This document shows positions 20,779 through 29,628 of a stretch of DNA of 64,000 nt, one piece after another. Every line of letters starts with the position of its first letter. Position 1 is the stretch's first letter. The position numbers and the translations under genes are program-made. This stretch comes from Achromobacter xylosoxidans (GTDB lineage: Bacteria > Pseudomonadota > Gammaproteobacteria > Burkholderiales > Burkholderiaceae_B): NCBI RefSeq assembly GCF_002192695.1, contig NZ_MTLG01000052.1, forward strand, positions 62,001 to 126,000. Direction: 5' to 3'. The notes under the pieces are model-generated. The model did no database searches and had not been told where the DNA came from. It was given only the letters and a program-made list of their open reading frames with translations.

Positions 20779-21975
20779 ATGACCGATCTGTTGTTGAAGA
20801 ATGTCCGCGCGCCGCAAGGCGCCGCGGTGGACCTGCTGGTGCGCGACGGGCGCATCCAGGGCCTCGGGCCCGGCCTCGCCGCCGAGCCCGGCGTGCCTGT
20901 CGAGGACGGCGCGGGCGCCTTGCTGCTGCCCGGCCTGGTCGAAGGCCACACGCACTTGGACAAGACCACCTGGGATTCGCCCTGGTACGTGAACCAAGTG
21001 GGACCGGCGCTGACCGACCGCATCGAGAACGAACGCAGCTGGCGCGCGCGCAGCGGCCATGACGCGGCCAGCCATTCGCGCGCCCTGGCGCTGGCCTTCC
21101 TGCGCGAAGGCACGACCCGCATCCGCACCCATGTCGATATCGACACCGACGCCGGGCTGCGCCACCTGGAGGGCGTGCATGCCACGCGCCAGGAGCTGGC
21201 CGGACGCGTGGAAATCCAGACTGTCGCCTTTCCCCAGTCGGGCCTGTTGATCCGGCCCGGCACCGCCGAGCTGCTGGACCAGGCCCTGGCGCAGGGGGCG
21301 GACGTGCTGGGCGGACTGGATCCCTCGGCCATAGACCGCGATCCGGCGCGGTCGCTCGACGTGTTGTTCGGCATCGCCGATAAGCACGGCAAGCCCGTCG
21401 ATATCCACCTGCACGAGCCGGGCGAACTGGGCGCCTTCACGCTGGACCTGATCCTGGACCGCGTCCAGGCGCTGGGCATGCAGGGCAAGGTCGTCATCAG
21501 CCACGCCTTCTGTCTGGGCGGCGTGGACGCGAAGCGGCTGGACGGCTTGCTGCGGCGGCTGGCCGCCCTGGAGGTGGCCTTGCTGACCACCGCGCCGCCG
21601 TCGCGGCCGGTGCCGGCCGTGCGCGCCTGCCGCGAGGCCGGAGTGACGATCTTCGGCGGCAACGACGGCATCCGCGACACCTGGACTCCCTACGGCAGCC
21701 CCGACATGCTGGCGCGCGCCATGCTGATCGGCCTGCGCAATGATCTGCGGCGCGACGATGAGGTCGAGTGGGCGTTCGACTGCGTGACCGCGGCCGCGGC
21801 CCGCGCCTGTGGTTTCGCGGATTATGGCTTGGCGCCGGGCGCGCGCGCCGATCTGGTGCTGGTCGACGCCAGCTGTATCGCGCAAGCCGTGGCGACGCGC
21901 GCGCCGCGCCGCCTGGTTGTTTCCGGCGGCGTGGTCGTGGCCCGCGATGGCCGCGACGCGAGTCCGCAGGGCTGA
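20779..21975 (+). CDS. Metal-dependent amidohydrolase, cytosine deaminase-like
   Basis: A 398-residue amidohydrolase of the CodA/cytosine-deaminase-like branch. Metal ligands are visible in GHTHLDKT (57-63), DIHLHE (about 212-217), the SHAFCLGG His and the GNDGIRD Asp. The Lys-Thr after HLD is typical of this subgroup, which includes cytosine, isoguanine and other ring deaminases or cyclic-amide hydrolases. No substrate can be named. The ATG is preceded by weak ribosome-site sequence. It converges on the LysR gene with a 10-base gap. Confidence 0.8.
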   Translation: MTDLLLKNVRAPQGAAVDLLVRDGRIQGLGPGLAAEPGVPVEDGAGALLLPGLVEGHTHLDKTTWDSPWYVNQVGPALTDRIENERSWRARSGHDAASHSRALALAFLREGTTRIRTHVDIDTDAGLRHLEGVHATRQELAGRVEIQTVAFPQSGLLIRPGTAELLDQALAQGADVLGGLDPSAIDRDPARSLDVLFGIADKHGKPVDIHLHEPGELGAFTLDLILDRVQALGMQGKVVISHAFCLGGVDAKRLDGLLRRLAALEVALLTTAPPSRPVPAVRACREAGVTIFGGNDGIRDTWTPYGSPDMLARAMLIGLRNDLRRDDEVEWAFDCVTAAAARACGFADYGLAPGARADLVLVDASCIAQAVATRAPRRLVVSGGVVVARDGRDASPQG

Positions 21976-21985
21976 TTTCCCGGGC

Positions 21986-22864
21986 TCAGTCCAGGCCGAG
22001 CTGGGTCTCGGCCATTTCCACGAACGCCTGCATCAGCGCCGCGCGCACGCCGGAGCGCAGCCAGACCGCGCCCACGGTGCGCACTGGGCAGGGCGGCGGC
22101 AGGGGCCAGCGCCTGACGGGGGCGGACGGCTCGCCCGTGGTCGCCCAATCGGGCAACAGCGCCACACCCAATCCTTCAGAGACCAGCTTGGCGATGGAAT
22201 CGATTCCATCGAGCTCGAAGCGCACATGCGGCCGCAAGCTGCGCGCACGCAGATAGTCATCGGCCATTTTGCCGCCCACCACGCTGCGGTCATAGCAGAT
22301 GTAGGGTTCGCGCGCGATGACTTCCAGCGGATCGCGCACCTTCATGCCGGCCGGCGTGACCAGCACCAGGGGTTCCTGCCGCAGGTCGCGCCAGGCGCAG
22401 GTCTTGGGGATGGCGAACAGCGGATGCACCAGCAGCGCGCCGTCCAGCTCGCCTGACAGCACCTTGCCGTAGAGCAGGGTGGTGGGCGCGGGTTCTATGT
22501 AGATCTCGATGTGCGGATGGCGCGCGGTCCAGGTGCGCAGCACGGGCGGCATGATGCCGGTCAGCGCGGTGGGGGTGGCGCCCAGGCGCAGCGGACCGGC
22601 CGGCAGTTCGGTGTCGGACGCGGCGGAACGCAGGTCGCGCACGTCGCGCAGGATGGCGCGGGCGCGCTCGAGGATCCGCAGGCCGGCCTGCGTGGGTTTC
22701 ACGGTGCGGCCGGAACGCGCGATCAGGGCGCTGCCCACGTCTGCCTCCAGCGCGCGCAGGCGCTGCTGCACCGTGGCGGGCGTCAGTCCCTGATGGCGCG
22801 CGGCCTGGGCGATGGAGCCCAGTTCCACCACATGCACATAGGTTTGCAGAAAGCGTGAATCCAC
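21986..22864 (-). CDS. LysR-family transcriptional regulator
   Basis: A 292-residue regulator. The N-terminal winged HTH (about 1-60) reads YVHVVELGSIAQAARHQGLT then PATVQQRLRALEADVGSALI. The C-terminal effector domain follows from about residue 90. It is divergent from the enolase-superfamily gene at 23023, with 158 bases between, the usual layout for a LysR and its target. A 19-bp interrupted palindrome lies in the gap. Confidence 0.92.
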   Translation of the reverse strand: MDSRFLQTYVHVVELGSIAQAARHQGLTPATVQQRLRALEADVGSALIARSGRTVKPTQAGLRILERARAILRDVRDLRSAASDTELPAGPLRLGATPTALTGIMPPVLRTWTARHPHIEIYIEPAPTTLLYGKVLSGELDGALLVHPLFAIPKTCAWRDLRQEPLVLVTPAGMKVRDPLEVIAREPYICYDRSVVGGKMADDYLRARSLRPHVRFELDGIDSIAKLVSEGLGVALLPDWATTGEPSAPVRRWPLPPPCPVRTVGAVWLRSGVRAALMQAFVEMAETQLGLD

Positions 22865-22893
22865 GGGCAGGACCCTCCTGAAAAGACGTTTTT

Positions 22894-22912
22894 TCCATAT
22901 TCTAAAGATGGA
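22894..22912. promoter_or_regulatory. Candidate LysR operator, TCCAT-N9-ATGGA
   Basis: TCCAT (22894-22898) and ATGGA (22908-22912) form an inverted repeat with a 9-base centre. It falls in the gap between the divergent LysR and enolase-superfamily genes. Its size fits the T-N11-A type box of LysR proteins. This rests on sequence symmetry and position only. Confidence 0.4.
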
Positions 22913-23022
22913 TGAAGATAATTGTTGTTTTCTTTGGCCGCGGCAAGAATACGGTCAGCGCGTTGAGGCCGCGCACGCTGCGCCGGCCCCGCCCGACCAT
23001 CCCGATTACCAAGGAGCCTGTT

Positions 23023-24150
23023 GTGCCCATTATTGAATCCATAGACGTGTGCGCCGCCGCGGTGCCTCTGGACAAGGTCACCTCGTTTTCGAACCGCAGC
23101 GTGTCCACGCGCCACTACGGCCTGGTGAAAGTTCGTTCCACCGACGGCGTGGAAGGCATCGGCTTCTGCTACGTGGGCAGCGCCGGCGGCGCCATTTTCG
23201 AGGCCGCGGTGCAGAACCTGCTGGGCCCCGTGCTGCTGGGCAAGGATTCCCATGCCGTCGAAGGCCTGTGGCAGGCCATGTACCAGGAAGCCCTGCTGCA
23301 GGGCCGGCAAGGCACGGTGATGCGGGCGCTGAGCGCCCTGGATATCGCGTTGTGGGACCTGAACGCCAAGACCGTCGGCCTGCCGCTGCACAAGTACCTG
23401 GGCGCGGTCGAACTCGACACCGTGCCGGCCTACGCCAGCGGCGGCTACTACCTGGACGGCAAGACGCCCCAGCATTTGGGCGAGGAAATGGCGAGCTACG
23501 TCGACAAGGGCTTCCGCGCCGTGAAGATGAAGACCGGCCGCTTGTCCCCGGCCGAGGAAGAGGCGCGCCTGAAGGCGGCGCGCGAGGCCATCGGGCCCGA
23601 CGTCGAACTGATGATGGACTGCAACAACGCCTGGCAGGACGTGACCCAGGCCATGCAGTACATCCGCCGCTTTGAACAGTACGATCCGTACTTCATCGAA
23701 GAGCCCTTCGGCCCCGACGACATCGACAGCCACGCCAAGCTGGCGCGCCTGACGCGCCTGCCCATCGCCACCGCCGAGATCGGCTATGGCCGCTGGTATC
23801 ACAAGGAACTGCTGGACAAGGGCGCCGCGGGCATTCTGCAGACCGACGCGGCCGTCTGCGGCGGCATCACCGAATGGAAGCGCATCGCCGCCACCGCGGC
23901 CAGCTACGGCGTCGTGGTCTGCCCGCACTGGTTCCATGACGTGCACGCGCCCCTGGTCGCCGCGACGCCCAATGCGCGCTACGTCGAATTCTTCTGGGAC
24001 GACCAGGTCCTGAACTTCCGCAGGCTGGTCGACCGCCAGCTCACGCACAAGCAGGGGCGCGTGGTGCTGCACCAGGAACCCGGCCTGGGCTTCGGCTTCG
24101 ACGAGCGCATGGTAGAACGCTACGGCAAGTGGAGCCGCGTCGCCCGCTGA
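23023..24150 (+). CDS. Mandelate racemase / muconate lactonizing enzyme (enolase superfamily) protein
   Basis: A 375-residue enzyme that should abstract the alpha-proton of a carboxylate with Mg2+ help. The catalytic KxK is Lys168-Met-Lys170. Metal ligands are Asp199 (MMDCNN), Glu226 or Glu227 (FIEEPF) and Glu252 (ATAEIGYG). Asp275 and His302 (CPHWFHD) supply the Asp-His dyad of the mandelate-racemase subgroup. It is probably an acid-sugar dehydratase or racemase, substrate unknown. The start is the GTG at 23023, placed after AAGGAG; the frame is open a further 37 codons upstream but without a ribosome site. It is divergent from a LysR gene and followed by a Bug protein gene. Confidence 0.85.
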   Translation: MPIIESIDVCAAAVPLDKVTSFSNRSVSTRHYGLVKVRSTDGVEGIGFCYVGSAGGAIFEAAVQNLLGPVLLGKDSHAVEGLWQAMYQEALLQGRQGTVMRALSALDIALWDLNAKTVGLPLHKYLGAVELDTVPAYASGGYYLDGKTPQHLGEEMASYVDKGFRAVKMKTGRLSPAEEEARLKAAREAIGPDVELMMDCNNAWQDVTQAMQYIRRFEQYDPYFIEEPFGPDDIDSHAKLARLTRLPIATAEIGYGRWYHKELLDKGAAGILQTDAAVCGGITEWKRIAATAASYGVVVCPHWFHDVHAPLVAATPNARYVEFFWDDQVLNFRRLVDRQLTHKQGRVVLHQEPGLGFGFDERMVERYGKWSRVAR

Positions 24151-24267
24151 GCGCGGCAGCGCGGGAGCATCGCAGCCAGGCCGCGCCAGACGGCCGGTTG
24201 CGGTGCGCAGTGGCAGTGTTTCGATAATCAGTCGCCGGCCATTGGACCGGCGCGCGAGGAGACGGCA

Positions 24268-25248
24268 ATGCAACGTAGGCAATTCATGACCGGCGCCGCG
24301 GCGCTGGGGGCTGCGCTGGTCCTGCCGGCGGCGGCGCGGGCGCAAGACCTGCCGCAGGGGCCGGTGAAGATCGTGGTGGGCTTTCCCGCCGGCGGCGGCA
24401 CCGATGTGCTGGCGCGCCTGCTGGGGCAGAAGCTGGGCGTGATGTGGAACATTCCCGTCATCGTCGAAAACCGCGCCGGCGCGGCCGGCATCATCGCCGC
24501 CGAACAGGTGGCGCGCCAGCCCAACGACGGCAATACGCTGCTGATGGCGCACGTCAACAGCCACGGCATCGCGCCGGGCCTGCAGCCCAAGCTGGCCTAT
24601 TCGGTGGAGCGCGACTTCACGCCCATCGCCCTGGTCGGCAAGACGCCTACCATCCTGATCGGCGGCGCCTCGCAGCCGGCCAAGACGCTGCCCGACCTGG
24701 TCGCGCTCTGCAAGGCGCAGCCGGGCAAGATCGTGTTCGGGTCAGCCGGCAGCGGCTCGGCGCAGCATCTGGCGCTGGAAATCTTCAAGGCCCGCGCCGG
24801 CATCGACGTGCTGCACGTGCCCTACAAGGGCTCGGCTCCCCTGATGAATGACCTGCTGGGCGGCCACGTGCAGTACTGCTTCGAAGGCATGACCACCGCC
24901 ACGCCGCTGGTGCAGTCCGGCAAGGTGATCGCGCTGGCGCAGACCCTGCAGCAGCGCTCCAAGAGCCATCCCGGCGTGCCCACCGTGGCCGAGCAGGGCT
25001 ATCCCGGCTTCGAGGCCAGCATCTGGTTCGGCATGGTCGGTCCGGGCAAGATGCCGGCCGCCATGGTCCAGCGCATGAACCAGGACATCGACCGCGTCCT
25101 GGCGATGGCGGACGTGCAGGAAAAGCTGGCGCAGGTGGGCGCGGAGGACGGCGGCGGCAGCGTCCAGCGCTTTGCCGACTTCATGAAGCAGGAGCAGCAG
25201 AAGTACGCCCAGACCATCCGCGACGCCAAGATCGTCGCTGAAGGCTGA
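24268..25248 (+). CDS. Bug-family (TctC-like) periplasmic substrate-binding protein
   Basis: A 326-residue exported protein. The N-terminus MQRRQFMTGAAALGAALVLP has a twin Arg followed by Phe-Met and then a hydrophobic stretch ending ARA, so Tat export is possible. The mature protein has the Bug signatures KIVVGFPAGGGTDVLARLL, NRAGAAGIIAAEQVAR and VPYKGSAPLMNDLLGGHVQ. Bug proteins bind small carboxylates and either feed a TctAB permease or act as sensors. No TctA or TctB gene is nearby, so this is an orphan. It probably serves the acid handled by the enolase-superfamily enzyme upstream (inference). Confidence 0.9.
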   Translation: MQRRQFMTGAAALGAALVLPAAARAQDLPQGPVKIVVGFPAGGGTDVLARLLGQKLGVMWNIPVIVENRAGAAGIIAAEQVARQPNDGNTLLMAHVNSHGIAPGLQPKLAYSVERDFTPIALVGKTPTILIGGASQPAKTLPDLVALCKAQPGKIVFGSAGSGSAQHLALEIFKARAGIDVLHVPYKGSAPLMNDLLGGHVQYCFEGMTTATPLVQSGKVIALAQTLQQRSKSHPGVPTVAEQGYPGFEASIWFGMVGPGKMPAAMVQRMNQDIDRVLAMADVQEKLAQVGAEDGGGSVQRFADFMKQEQQKYAQTIRDAKIVAEG

Positions 25249-25346
25249 GGCGCCGTCCGCGAGCGGAAATTGATGGAGACACTGGCCCCCCAAAAAGTGT
25301 AAAAAGATATAACCTCGCCAGCCGGCGATCCCTGGGGACGGCCTCG

Positions 25347-26933
25347 ATGCCGCGCAAGTTTGTAATCGGCATCGCCATCGCTCTCGCTGCCGCCGCGGCG
25401 CTGCTGCCCATCGGCTTCGCGCTGCACATGTCCTGGTCCCGCGCCGTCGCGGGCGAACAGCGCTACCTGGACGACCAGGCCCAGCGCATCCTCAGGGACA
25501 CCCAAGACTTGCTGGACCAGACCGTGGCCACGCTGCGCGACCTGGACGAGCTCGCCTTCGATCCCTGTTCGCCGCAGCACATCCGCCATATGCGGGCCCT
25601 GGCCCTGCGGGACCGGGCCGTGGACGACCTGGCCTATGTGGCGGGCGGAGTCGTGCAGTGCACCACCTGGGGCGTGCCCAGCTACGAAGAGCCGCTGATT
25701 CCGGCCCAGGTCGAACTGGCCAACGGCGCGCGCCTGCTGCTGGACGCGGTGCCCGTCTTGAGCCCGGGCATCAGGATGGTCGCGGTGCGGCACGGCGATT
25801 ACAGCGCCCTGTTCGAACCGGGCCGGTTCACGGAAAAAACGCTCACGGACGGCGCGCAGCTCGCCGTGGTGCTGCCGGGCGTGGGCATGTTGGGCACCCG
25901 CAACGACCCCGATCTCGTACTGGTGTCGCAGGCGCTCAACGGCGGCAAGCTGGACATCGACGAAGCCTATCTCAGCGCCGTCGCGCGCAACGCGGACCTG
26001 GCCGTCGTCCTGCTGGAGCCGCAAACCGAAGCCTTGGACATGTTGCCCCGCGAACGCCTGTTCTGGCTGCCCATGGGGACGCTGGTCGCGGCCGCCATGA
26101 TCGCGCTGGTGGTCTGGCTGTCGCGCCGGCGCCTGTCCATCGCGGGCGAACTGGCCGCCGCCATCAGGCGGCGGGAGTTCGTCGTCCACTACCAGCCCAT
26201 CATCGACCTGCGCACCGGCCGCTGCATCGGCGCGGAGGCGCTGGTCCGTTGGATCCGGCGTTGCGGCAACACGTTGCGGCCCGACCTGTTCATCTCCATC
26301 GCCGAGGACAACGGCCTGATGCCCCGCCTCACCGAAGAGGTGTTCCGCCTGGTGATACGGGACATGGAGGACCTGCTGGGCGAGGACCGTGGGGCGCACA
26401 TCTCGGTCAACCTGAGCGCCAGCGATCTCAAGGACGGCCGGGCGTTGCGCATGCTGCAGCGCAAGCTGGAAGGCACGGCCATCGATCCTGGGCAGATCTG
26501 GCTGGAAGCCACCGAGCGTGGATTCATGGACGTGGACAAGGCCTGCAGCGTCATCGAGCAAGCCCGCGCGCAAGGCCACGCCGTGGCCATTGACGACTTC
26601 GGTACCGGCTACTCCAGCCTGTCGTACCTGCAGCGCCTGCCGCTGGACTCGCTGAAGATCGACAAGTCCTTCGTCGACACCATCGGCACCGATTCCGCCA
26701 CCCACAAGGTAACGGACCACATCATCGACATGGCCAAGTCGCTGAACCTGCTGACCGTGGCCGAAGGCATCGAGCGCCAGGAACAGGAAGACCACCTGAA
26801 ATCGCGCGAAGTGGATTTCGGCCAGGGCTGGCTGTACGGCAAGCCCATGCCGGCGCCGGAGTTCATTGCCTACTACAAGAAAAACGTGGCCAGCACGCCG
26901 CCGCCCAGCCGGCTGCCCGACGCGCGGAGGTAA
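25347..26933 (+). CDS. Membrane c-di-GMP phosphodiesterase with CSS sensor and EAL domain
   Basis: A 528-residue inner-membrane protein. Helix 1 lies near residues 6-27, the periplasmic CSS-type domain has Cys74 (CSPQHI) and Cys105 (QCTTWG), and helix 2 lies near 238-258 (RLFWLPMGTLVAAAMIALVV). The EAL domain follows, from about 270 to 515. Catalytic motifs are intact: EALVRW, SVNLSAS, ATERGF, AIDDFGTGYSS, KIDKSF and AEGIE. In E. coli PdeC-type proteins the two periplasmic Cys form a disulfide (DsbA/DsbB-linked) that controls activity, and the same is likely here. It is the last gene before a convergent IclR gene. Confidence 0.9.
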   Translation: MPRKFVIGIAIALAAAAALLPIGFALHMSWSRAVAGEQRYLDDQAQRILRDTQDLLDQTVATLRDLDELAFDPCSPQHIRHMRALALRDRAVDDLAYVAGGVVQCTTWGVPSYEEPLIPAQVELANGARLLLDAVPVLSPGIRMVAVRHGDYSALFEPGRFTEKTLTDGAQLAVVLPGVGMLGTRNDPDLVLVSQALNGGKLDIDEAYLSAVARNADLAVVLLEPQTEALDMLPRERLFWLPMGTLVAAAMIALVVWLSRRRLSIAGELAAAIRRREFVVHYQPIIDLRTGRCIGAEALVRWIRRCGNTLRPDLFISIAEDNGLMPRLTEEVFRLVIRDMEDLLGEDRGAHISVNLSASDLKDGRALRMLQRKLEGTAIDPGQIWLEATERGFMDVDKACSVIEQARAQGHAVAIDDFGTGYSSLSYLQRLPLDSLKIDKSFVDTIGTDSATHKVTDHIIDMAKSLNLLTVAEGIERQEQEDHLKSREVDFGQGWLYGKPMPAPEFIAYYKKNVASTPPPSRLPDARR

Positions 26934-26948
26934 GGGCGGCAGATGCGC

Positions 26949-27788
26949 CTAGCGCGCCTGCGGCTCCACCCAGCCCGCCGTGGCGGAAATCGAGCGGGCT
27001 TTTTCACTGAGCAGCCGCGCGGTGTCGGATTGCAGGTCGTCGTCGATGGCGCCCACCGGCCCCATCAGGGTGATGGCCGCCTTCATCTCGCCCAGCATGT
27101 CGAAAATGGGCGCCGACAGCGACGTGAAATGCGGCAGCAGCGCGTCGCGGCAGCGGCTCAGGTGGTGTTCGAGCACTTCCTCGCGGATGGCCTGCACGTC
27201 TTTCTGCGTGTAGGACTTGCCGCCGTATCCATCGGAACCGGCCGAGGCCATTTCCTGTTCCAGCAGTTCGCGCGTGCTGGCTTCCGGCAGGTGGGCCAGG
27301 AAGTTGCGGCCCAGCGCCGAGGACAGCAGCGGCAGCACGCTGCCCACTCGTAGCTCCAGCAGGGGACGGCTGCGGGCGCCTTCGACGCGGTAGACGATGG
27401 TCGGCCCCTTGTTGCCCCATACGCCCAGGAACACGGTGTGGCCGGTGATCGCGGCCACTTCGGCCATGATGGGCCGGGCGGTGGTGAACACGTCGAATTG
27501 TTCAAGGGCCGCCAGGCCCAGCCGCAGGGCGTAGGGTCCCAGGCCGTAGTGGCCGGTATCCGCATGCTGCTGCACCACGCCCACCTTCTGGAAGCTGACC
27601 AGGTAGTAGTGGACGTTGGGCACCGTCAATTCACAGGCGTCGGCGATTTCCTTCAGAGGCAGGGGGCGGCCGGCGCGGCGAATGACGTCCAGGATCCGGA
27701 ATCCCACTTCGATCGACTGGATGCCCCTGCGCGCGGCGGCGGGCGCCTGTTCCGCATTCTTTTCCATCTTGCCGGCGGGCCTTGCCAT
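26949..27788 (-). CDS. IclR-family transcriptional regulator
   Basis: A 279-residue regulator. The N-terminal winged HTH (about residues 20-80) reads SIEVGFRILDVIRRAGRPLP then LKEIADACELTVPNVHYYLV. The effector-binding domain follows (GHTVFLGVWGNKGPTIVYRV). The start is the ATG at 27788 with GGAGG five bases before; a GTG twelve bases upstream overlaps that site and was not chosen. It is divergent from the MFS-nitrilase-flavoprotein genes and probably controls them. An imperfect palindrome lies in the gap. Confidence 0.9.
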   Translation of the reverse strand: MARPAGKMEKNAEQAPAAARRGIQSIEVGFRILDVIRRAGRPLPLKEIADACELTVPNVHYYLVSFQKVGVVQQHADTGHYGLGPYALRLGLAALEQFDVFTTARPIMAEVAAITGHTVFLGVWGNKGPTIVYRVEGARSRPLLELRVGSVLPLLSSALGRNFLAHLPEASTRELLEQEMASAGSDGYGGKSYTQKDVQAIREEVLEHHLSRCRDALLPHFTSLSAPIFDMLGEMKAAITLMGPVGAIDDDLQSDTARLLSEKARSISATAGWVEPQAR

Positions 27789-27900
27789 TGCTGCCTCCAC
27801 TGATTTTCTGGCGCGAGTGTAGCAGCGGGGCGCGTCGCTTCCGGCCAGGAGGCGCGGCGGTCGCGCCGGGTTTTCCCTAGCTTTTTCGGGTCCTGGTTTA

Positions 27901-27938
27901 AGTTTGATAATAGTTAATGACTACAGCATTATCAATCT
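27901..27938. promoter_or_regulatory. Inverted repeat upstream of the MFS gene, candidate IclR operator
   Basis: AGTTTGATAAT (27901-27911) and ATTATCAATCT (27928-27938) are inverted copies with one mismatch; the inner 8 bp (TTGATAAT/ATTATCAA) are perfect. The 16-base spacer is also AT-rich and stands out from the GC-rich surroundings. Placed 23 bases before the MFS start, it could block or recruit RNA polymerase. The link to the IclR protein is by position only. Confidence 0.45.
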
Positions 27939-27960
27939 AAAGCGATTGGGGAAAGCAGGC

Positions 27961-29613
27961 ATGGAAGCGAATGTGGCAATGCAGCGGATCGACGCCGGTC
28001 CGACGCTCAGCAGGAAAGAGGAACGCCAGGTGGTGGTGGCCTCGACCCTGGGCACCTTGTTCGAGTGGTACGACTTTTTCATCTACGGGACCTTGGCCGT
28101 CTTCATGAGCCAGGTGCTGTTCCCGCAGGACAACCCCACCGTGGCGCTGCTGGCCGCGCTGGGCGCGCTGGCGGTGGGCTTCATCATCCGGCCGCTGGGC
28201 GCGGTGATGTTCGGCTACCTGGGCGACAAGCTGGGCCGCAAGTACACCTTCCTCATCACCGTGGTGATGATGGGCGGCGCAACCGTCCTGATCGGCTGCC
28301 TGCCCACCTATGAATCGGCCGGCCACCTGTCGTGGATCCTGCTGCTGACCCTGCGCGTGGTGCAGGGCCTGGCGGTGGGAGGGGAATACGGCGGCGCGGT
28401 CATCTATGTGGCCGAACACTGCGAGCCCAAGCGCCGCGGGCTGCTGACGGGCTGGATCCAGATCACCTCGTCGGCGGGCCTGATCCTGTCGCTGATCGTG
28501 ATCCTGTGCACCCAGGCGTCCATGAGCGCGGAGGATTTCCGCCAGTGGGGCTGGCGCCTGCCGTTCATCCTGTCGATCGTGATGCTGGCGATTTCGATCT
28601 ACGTGCGCGCCAAGCTGCACGAGTCGCCCGTGTTCACGCGCATGAAGCAGCAGAACCGCCTGTCCAAGAACCCGGTCAAGGAGACCTTCGGACAATGGTC
28701 CAGCCTGCGGCTGGTGCTGCTGGCGCTGATCGGCGTCACCGCCGGCCAGGGCGCGACCTACTTCACTGGCCAGTTCTACGTCATGATCTTCCTGCAGCAG
28801 GCCGTGCAGCTGGACCAGACCAGCGTCTACACGCTGATCCTGATCGGCTTCATCATCGGCGCGCCGACCTTCGTGCTGTTCGGCTGGCTGTCGGACCGCA
28901 TCGGCCGCAAGTGGATCATGATGGTCGGCCTGTTCGTCGCCGCCATCGGCTACCACTCCATGTTCGACGTGCTGCTCAAGGCCGGCAACCCGGCCCTGGC
29001 GCAAGCGATGCAGAGCACCCCGGTACGCGTGCATGCCGATACCAGCGGCGGCGCCTGCGACTTCGGGCTGCAGGCGGCCATGATCGGCAGCCATGCCGAC
29101 CACAAGAAGGTCTGCGTGCAAGCCAAGAAATTCCTGGTGGGCAAGGGCATCAACTTCGAATACGCCGCGCCGCTGCCCGGCCAGAGCATCGCCATGAGCG
29201 TGGGCGGCACGACCGTCAACGGCTTTGACCGCGCCGCCTACACCAGCGCGTTGACGGCCGCCGGCTATCCGGAGCGCGCCGATCCCGCGCGCGTCAACCG
29301 CACTACCATCATCCTGATCCTGGTGCTGATGACGGCCGTGGTCGCCATGGTCTACGGCCCGGTGGCGTCCTATCTGGTCGAACTGTTCCCGGCCCGCATC
29401 CGTTATACGGCGCTATCCTTCCCGTACCACATCGGCGCCGGCATCTTCGGCGGCATCGTGCCCTTTACCGCCACCTACCTGGCCCAGGCTAGCGGCAATA
29501 TCTTTGGCGGCCTGATGTATCCGGTCGTGGTGACCGCGGTGGTCGGCGTCATCGGCAGCCTGTTCCTGCCGAATACCCGCGCCCGCGCCATCGACGAAGA
29601 CGCTGCACACTGA
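27961..29613 (+). CDS. MFS transporter of the metabolite:H+ symporter (MHS) type with a large periplasmic insertion
   Basis: A 550-residue inner-membrane permease. The MHS hallmark TLGTLFEWYDFFIYGTLAVF is in helix 1, GYLGDKLGRKYTF in loop 2-3 and GWLSDRIGRKWIM in loop 8-9. Between the ninth and tenth helices there is a long hydrophilic stretch (about residues 335-445, from MFDVLLKAGNPAL to PARVNRTT). It contains two Cys and is absent from classical MHS proteins such as ProP or KgtP, which are about 430-500 residues. The ATG at 27961 gives a normal MHS N-terminus. The nitrilase gene follows 15 bases downstream, so the permease probably imports the nitrile or its acid product. Confidence 0.87.
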   Translation: MEANVAMQRIDAGPTLSRKEERQVVVASTLGTLFEWYDFFIYGTLAVFMSQVLFPQDNPTVALLAALGALAVGFIIRPLGAVMFGYLGDKLGRKYTFLITVVMMGGATVLIGCLPTYESAGHLSWILLLTLRVVQGLAVGGEYGGAVIYVAEHCEPKRRGLLTGWIQITSSAGLILSLIVILCTQASMSAEDFRQWGWRLPFILSIVMLAISIYVRAKLHESPVFTRMKQQNRLSKNPVKETFGQWSSLRLVLLALIGVTAGQGATYFTGQFYVMIFLQQAVQLDQTSVYTLILIGFIIGAPTFVLFGWLSDRIGRKWIMMVGLFVAAIGYHSMFDVLLKAGNPALAQAMQSTPVRVHADTSGGACDFGLQAAMIGSHADHKKVCVQAKKFLVGKGINFEYAAPLPGQSIAMSVGGTTVNGFDRAAYTSALTAAGYPERADPARVNRTTIILILVLMTAVVAMVYGPVASYLVELFPARIRYTALSFPYHIGAGIFGGIVPFTATYLAQASGNIFGGLMYPVVVTAVVGVIGSLFLPNTRARAIDEDAAH

Positions 29614-29628
29614 GAAAAAAGGAGAGAC

